DNA from: a virus
Direction: 5' to 3' (one strand)
DNA: 39,086 nucleotides
Virus record (IMG/VR): IMGVR_UViG_3300025400_000040
Location: 1 to 39,086 of that record
Shown here: piece by piece, positions 37,643 to 39,086 of the stretch
How positions within the stretch are numbered: the stretch's first letter is position 1
How the letters are laid out: each line of letters begins with the position of its first letter
Translations under genes and position numbers: made by a program
Notes under the pieces: generated by a model
What the model was told of the DNA's origin: nothing
The model's input: only the letters and a program-made list of their open reading frames with translations
The model's database searches: none

Positions 37643-38158
37643 ATGACCACGCTATACGTCGCCAATGCCAGCAAGCAACGGCACGACTTCATCTACCGCG
37701 TTCGGGAGGAAACTTCGGTTCGTCGGCAGCAGATCCCGCCCGGTGGGCAAATCACTGTCTATCAACCGAACGCTACTCCCGAAATTCTGCACGATATCGT
37801 CGATCAGCACAAAGTGTATGGGCTGATCGACGTTGCGGAAATCGATCGCCGTAAGCCGTTCGTGGGGCTGTGTTATTCTTTCGACAAGCCTATCAAAGTC
37901 GAAAAAATCATGTATGCAGACGAACACAATGCGGGAGTTCTGACCGAGGTGAGTCAGGAATCCCGCAAGCTTTCGGCGGCGGCGCTTCATGACGCTATCA
38001 GTCGGGTTACTGAAGGTGCCGCGCGGCTGGACGCCCTCGAAATGGAAGTCGTCGAACAGAACAAAACCAACGAACCCGGCATCAACGAAGTGGTGACGGT
38101 AAACAATACCGGGAAGGCCGATCCATCCCCCCGGCGTGGACGCAATAGGAAAACCTAA
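37643..38158 (+). CDS. Putative head/connector-associated protein, 171 aa
   Basis: The protein begins MTTLYVANASKQRHDFIYRV, has P-P-G-G-Q-I-T-V-Y and a middle domain (AEIDRRKPFVGLCYSFDKPI), a helical part (RLDALEMEVVEQN) and a basic end (RRGRNRKT). GAGGAGAGGTTAA precedes the start. It follows the major capsid gene, where connector and completion proteins are found, but no fold is certain. The stop overlaps the next start (TAATG). Confidence 0.65.
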   Translation: MTTLYVANASKQRHDFIYRVREETSVRRQQIPPGGQITVYQPNATPEILHDIVDQHKVYGLIDVAEIDRRKPFVGLCYSFDKPIKVEKIMYADEHNAGVLTEVSQESRKLSAAALHDAISRVTEGAARLDALEMEVVEQNKTNEPGINEVVTVNNTGKADPSPRRGRNRKT

Positions 38159-38622
38159 TGCTACCAACAGTCGCGGGGTTTTTGTTATTCATTCGTAACG
38201 TCATGGGGATCAGCCCCTTGGTGTTGCCGGATAACAGCCCCACGATTAATTGGGCTCTTTCTATCGCTACCATGTTTGTCAATCCGGATTTGGGGGTGGT
38301 GGGTTCGTCTTTGAATGCATCTCCCCAGACTAACTTATTTGTTCAAGCTACTTATAATCTAGCTGCTGACAATTTAGTAAACTATGCCCAGGATCAAACT
38401 GGGCGTACTTATTTTGCTGATTTGCGCGCCAGTCTAAAAATCAACAATTTCGCTGCTGGTGTTGTGCAATCCGCGTCTGATGGCGGAACAAGCGATAGTC
38501 TAGTAGTTCCAGAGGCTTTGAAAAATCTCACCTTGGCAAATTTGCAGAATCTCAAAACCCCATGGGGTCGTGCATACCTTGCCATGGCCCAGACTGCCGG
38601 GACGTTGTGGGGGGTCGCATGA
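38158..38622 (+). CDS. Putative head-tail connector protein, 154 aa
   Basis: MLPTVAGFLLFIRNVMGISP... is an alpha-helical protein with I-N-W-A-L-S-I-A-T-M-F-V-N, L-V-N-Y-A-Q-D and L-K-T-P-W-G-R-A-Y-L-A-M-A-Q-T-A-G, a pattern of phage connector or adaptor proteins placed after the capsid gene. It overlaps the previous gene (TAATG) and the next gene (ATGA). Confidence 0.65.
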   Translation: MLPTVAGFLLFIRNVMGISPLVLPDNSPTINWALSIATMFVNPDLGVVGSSLNASPQTNLFVQATYNLAADNLVNYAQDQTGRTYFADLRASLKINNFAAGVVQSASDGGTSDSLVVPEALKNLTLANLQNLKTPWGRAYLAMAQTAGTLWGVA

Positions 38623-39086
38623 CCACTTTGCACCTGGGTGTTGTCGATTTTCCTTATGCCAATCTGCCCAAAGATTATAAAAAATATAAAATGAAATCCG
38701 GCACTCCCGGCGTAGCCAGCACTGGAGACGTAGCGACGTGGCTTGAAAACAAGTATCACGTCATGGAAGTTTTTTTTGAAGATAAACATCAAAAAATCAG
38801 CGATGCTATGGAAAATTCCATTCTTGGTGCGCTGGAAAGTTTGTTAAAAGGCGGGATCGCAACCGGAAACCCATTTAGCACGGCAGAAGATATTATTGCG
38901 ACGGAATTTAAGCAATTTTTGTCGTCTCGTGATATTGAAAATATCGGCATTCCGGGCGTTCCGACGCAAGCGGCTTTAGATGGCGTCAGCCATCGCTTCA
39001 AAAATCCACGATTTAAAACCGTTGGAAAAGGAAAAAATAAGCGCCTTGTGAAGCGACCTCGCCGGCCAAGTTTTATCGACACCGGC
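38619..39086 (+). CDS. Head-tail completion protein, 3' truncated by window
   Basis: The ATG at 38619 overlaps the preceding stop. The frame stays open for 156 codons to the window edge. The product has M-E-N-S-I-L-G-A-L-E-S-L-L-K-G-G and a C-terminal P-R-R-P-S-F-I-D-T-G end, a signature of phage neck or tail-completion proteins. It has T-G-D-V-A-T-W-L-E-N-K-Y near its start. It continues beyond the window, so the tail genes probably follow. Confidence 0.7.
   Translation, partial: MTTLHLGVVDFPYANLPKDYKKYKMKSGTPGVASTGDVATWLENKYHVMEVFFEDKHQKISDAMENSILGALESLLKGGIATGNPFSTAEDIIATEFKQFLSSRDIENIGIPGVPTQAALDGVSHRFKNPRFKTVGKGKNKRLVKRPRRPSFIDTG

Overview
This window is part of the genome of a tailed double-stranded DNA bacteriophage, probably a siphovirus-type Caudoviricetes member. 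Evidence for this is a complete head-packaging module (TerS/TerL, portal, MuF-like protein, DUF2213-type protease/scaffold, decoration protein, DUF2184-type major capsid protein, connectors), a tail-fibre and lysis segment, and a phage replication module. No integrase is present. The spanin-like pair, the RlpA-like protein and the L,D-transpeptidase-fold lysis protein point to a Gram-negative host. The DUF2778-type lysin, the GcrA-like repeats and the style of the small accessory proteins hint at an alphaproteobacterium, but this is only a guess. Both ends of the window cut through genes, and the main tail genes (tape measure, tail tube, tail tip) are missing. They would lie beyond the right end and before the left end.

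The main content is a complete predicted Z-genome cluster (2-aminoadenine, also called diaminopurine, replacing adenine in DNA) on the minus strand at 5336-11506. It encodes PurZ (2-aminoadenylosuccinate synthetase; the catalytic Asp of PurA is replaced by Ser), MazZ (MazG-like nucleotide pyrophosphohydrolase), DatZ (HD-domain dATP triphosphohydrolase) and a DpoZ-type family A DNA polymerase with 3'-5' exonuclease. A SNF2-type helicase, a VRR-NUC-type nuclease and a DUF6378-like protein lie among them. By established knowledge, MazZ makes dGMP from dGTP, PurZ joins aspartate to dGMP, host PurB and kinases complete dZTP, DatZ destroys dATP, and DpoZ copies with dZTP.

Layout. 1-3998 (+): tail-fibre C-terminus, a duplicated glycine-rich tail/adhesin protein and a lysis cassette. 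3995-5022 (-): four small genes including RlpA, led by a good extended -10 promoter (5229-5257) and a 12-bp-stem hairpin whose loop is complementary to the Shine-Dalgarno leader repeated before many early genes. 5336-19038 (-): Z cluster, replication and recombination genes, many small unknowns, a triple-HTH GcrA-like protein and a PrimPol-SF3 helicase. 19141-19414: inverted GTAGGGGGTT iteron locus around an AT-rich core, followed by a GC-rich non-coding stretch. 19665-27253 (-): early/accessory block with HTH regulators, ThyX, tandem paralogues, a zinc-ribbon mini-protein and small membrane proteins. 27371-27568: second GTAGGGGGTT locus at the divergence point. 27658-39086 (+): packaging and head genes.

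Regulation. Four minus-strand promoters share an 18-bp spacer and a TGn-TTTTAT-like extended -10. Two of them sit in almost identical 37-bp elements. Many early genes start with the same leader, GGAGACACCCCAATG, or a close variant. The two iteron loci bracket the accessory block and are the best candidates for replication origins or master control sites. All functional statements rest on motifs read by eye; no database search was run.
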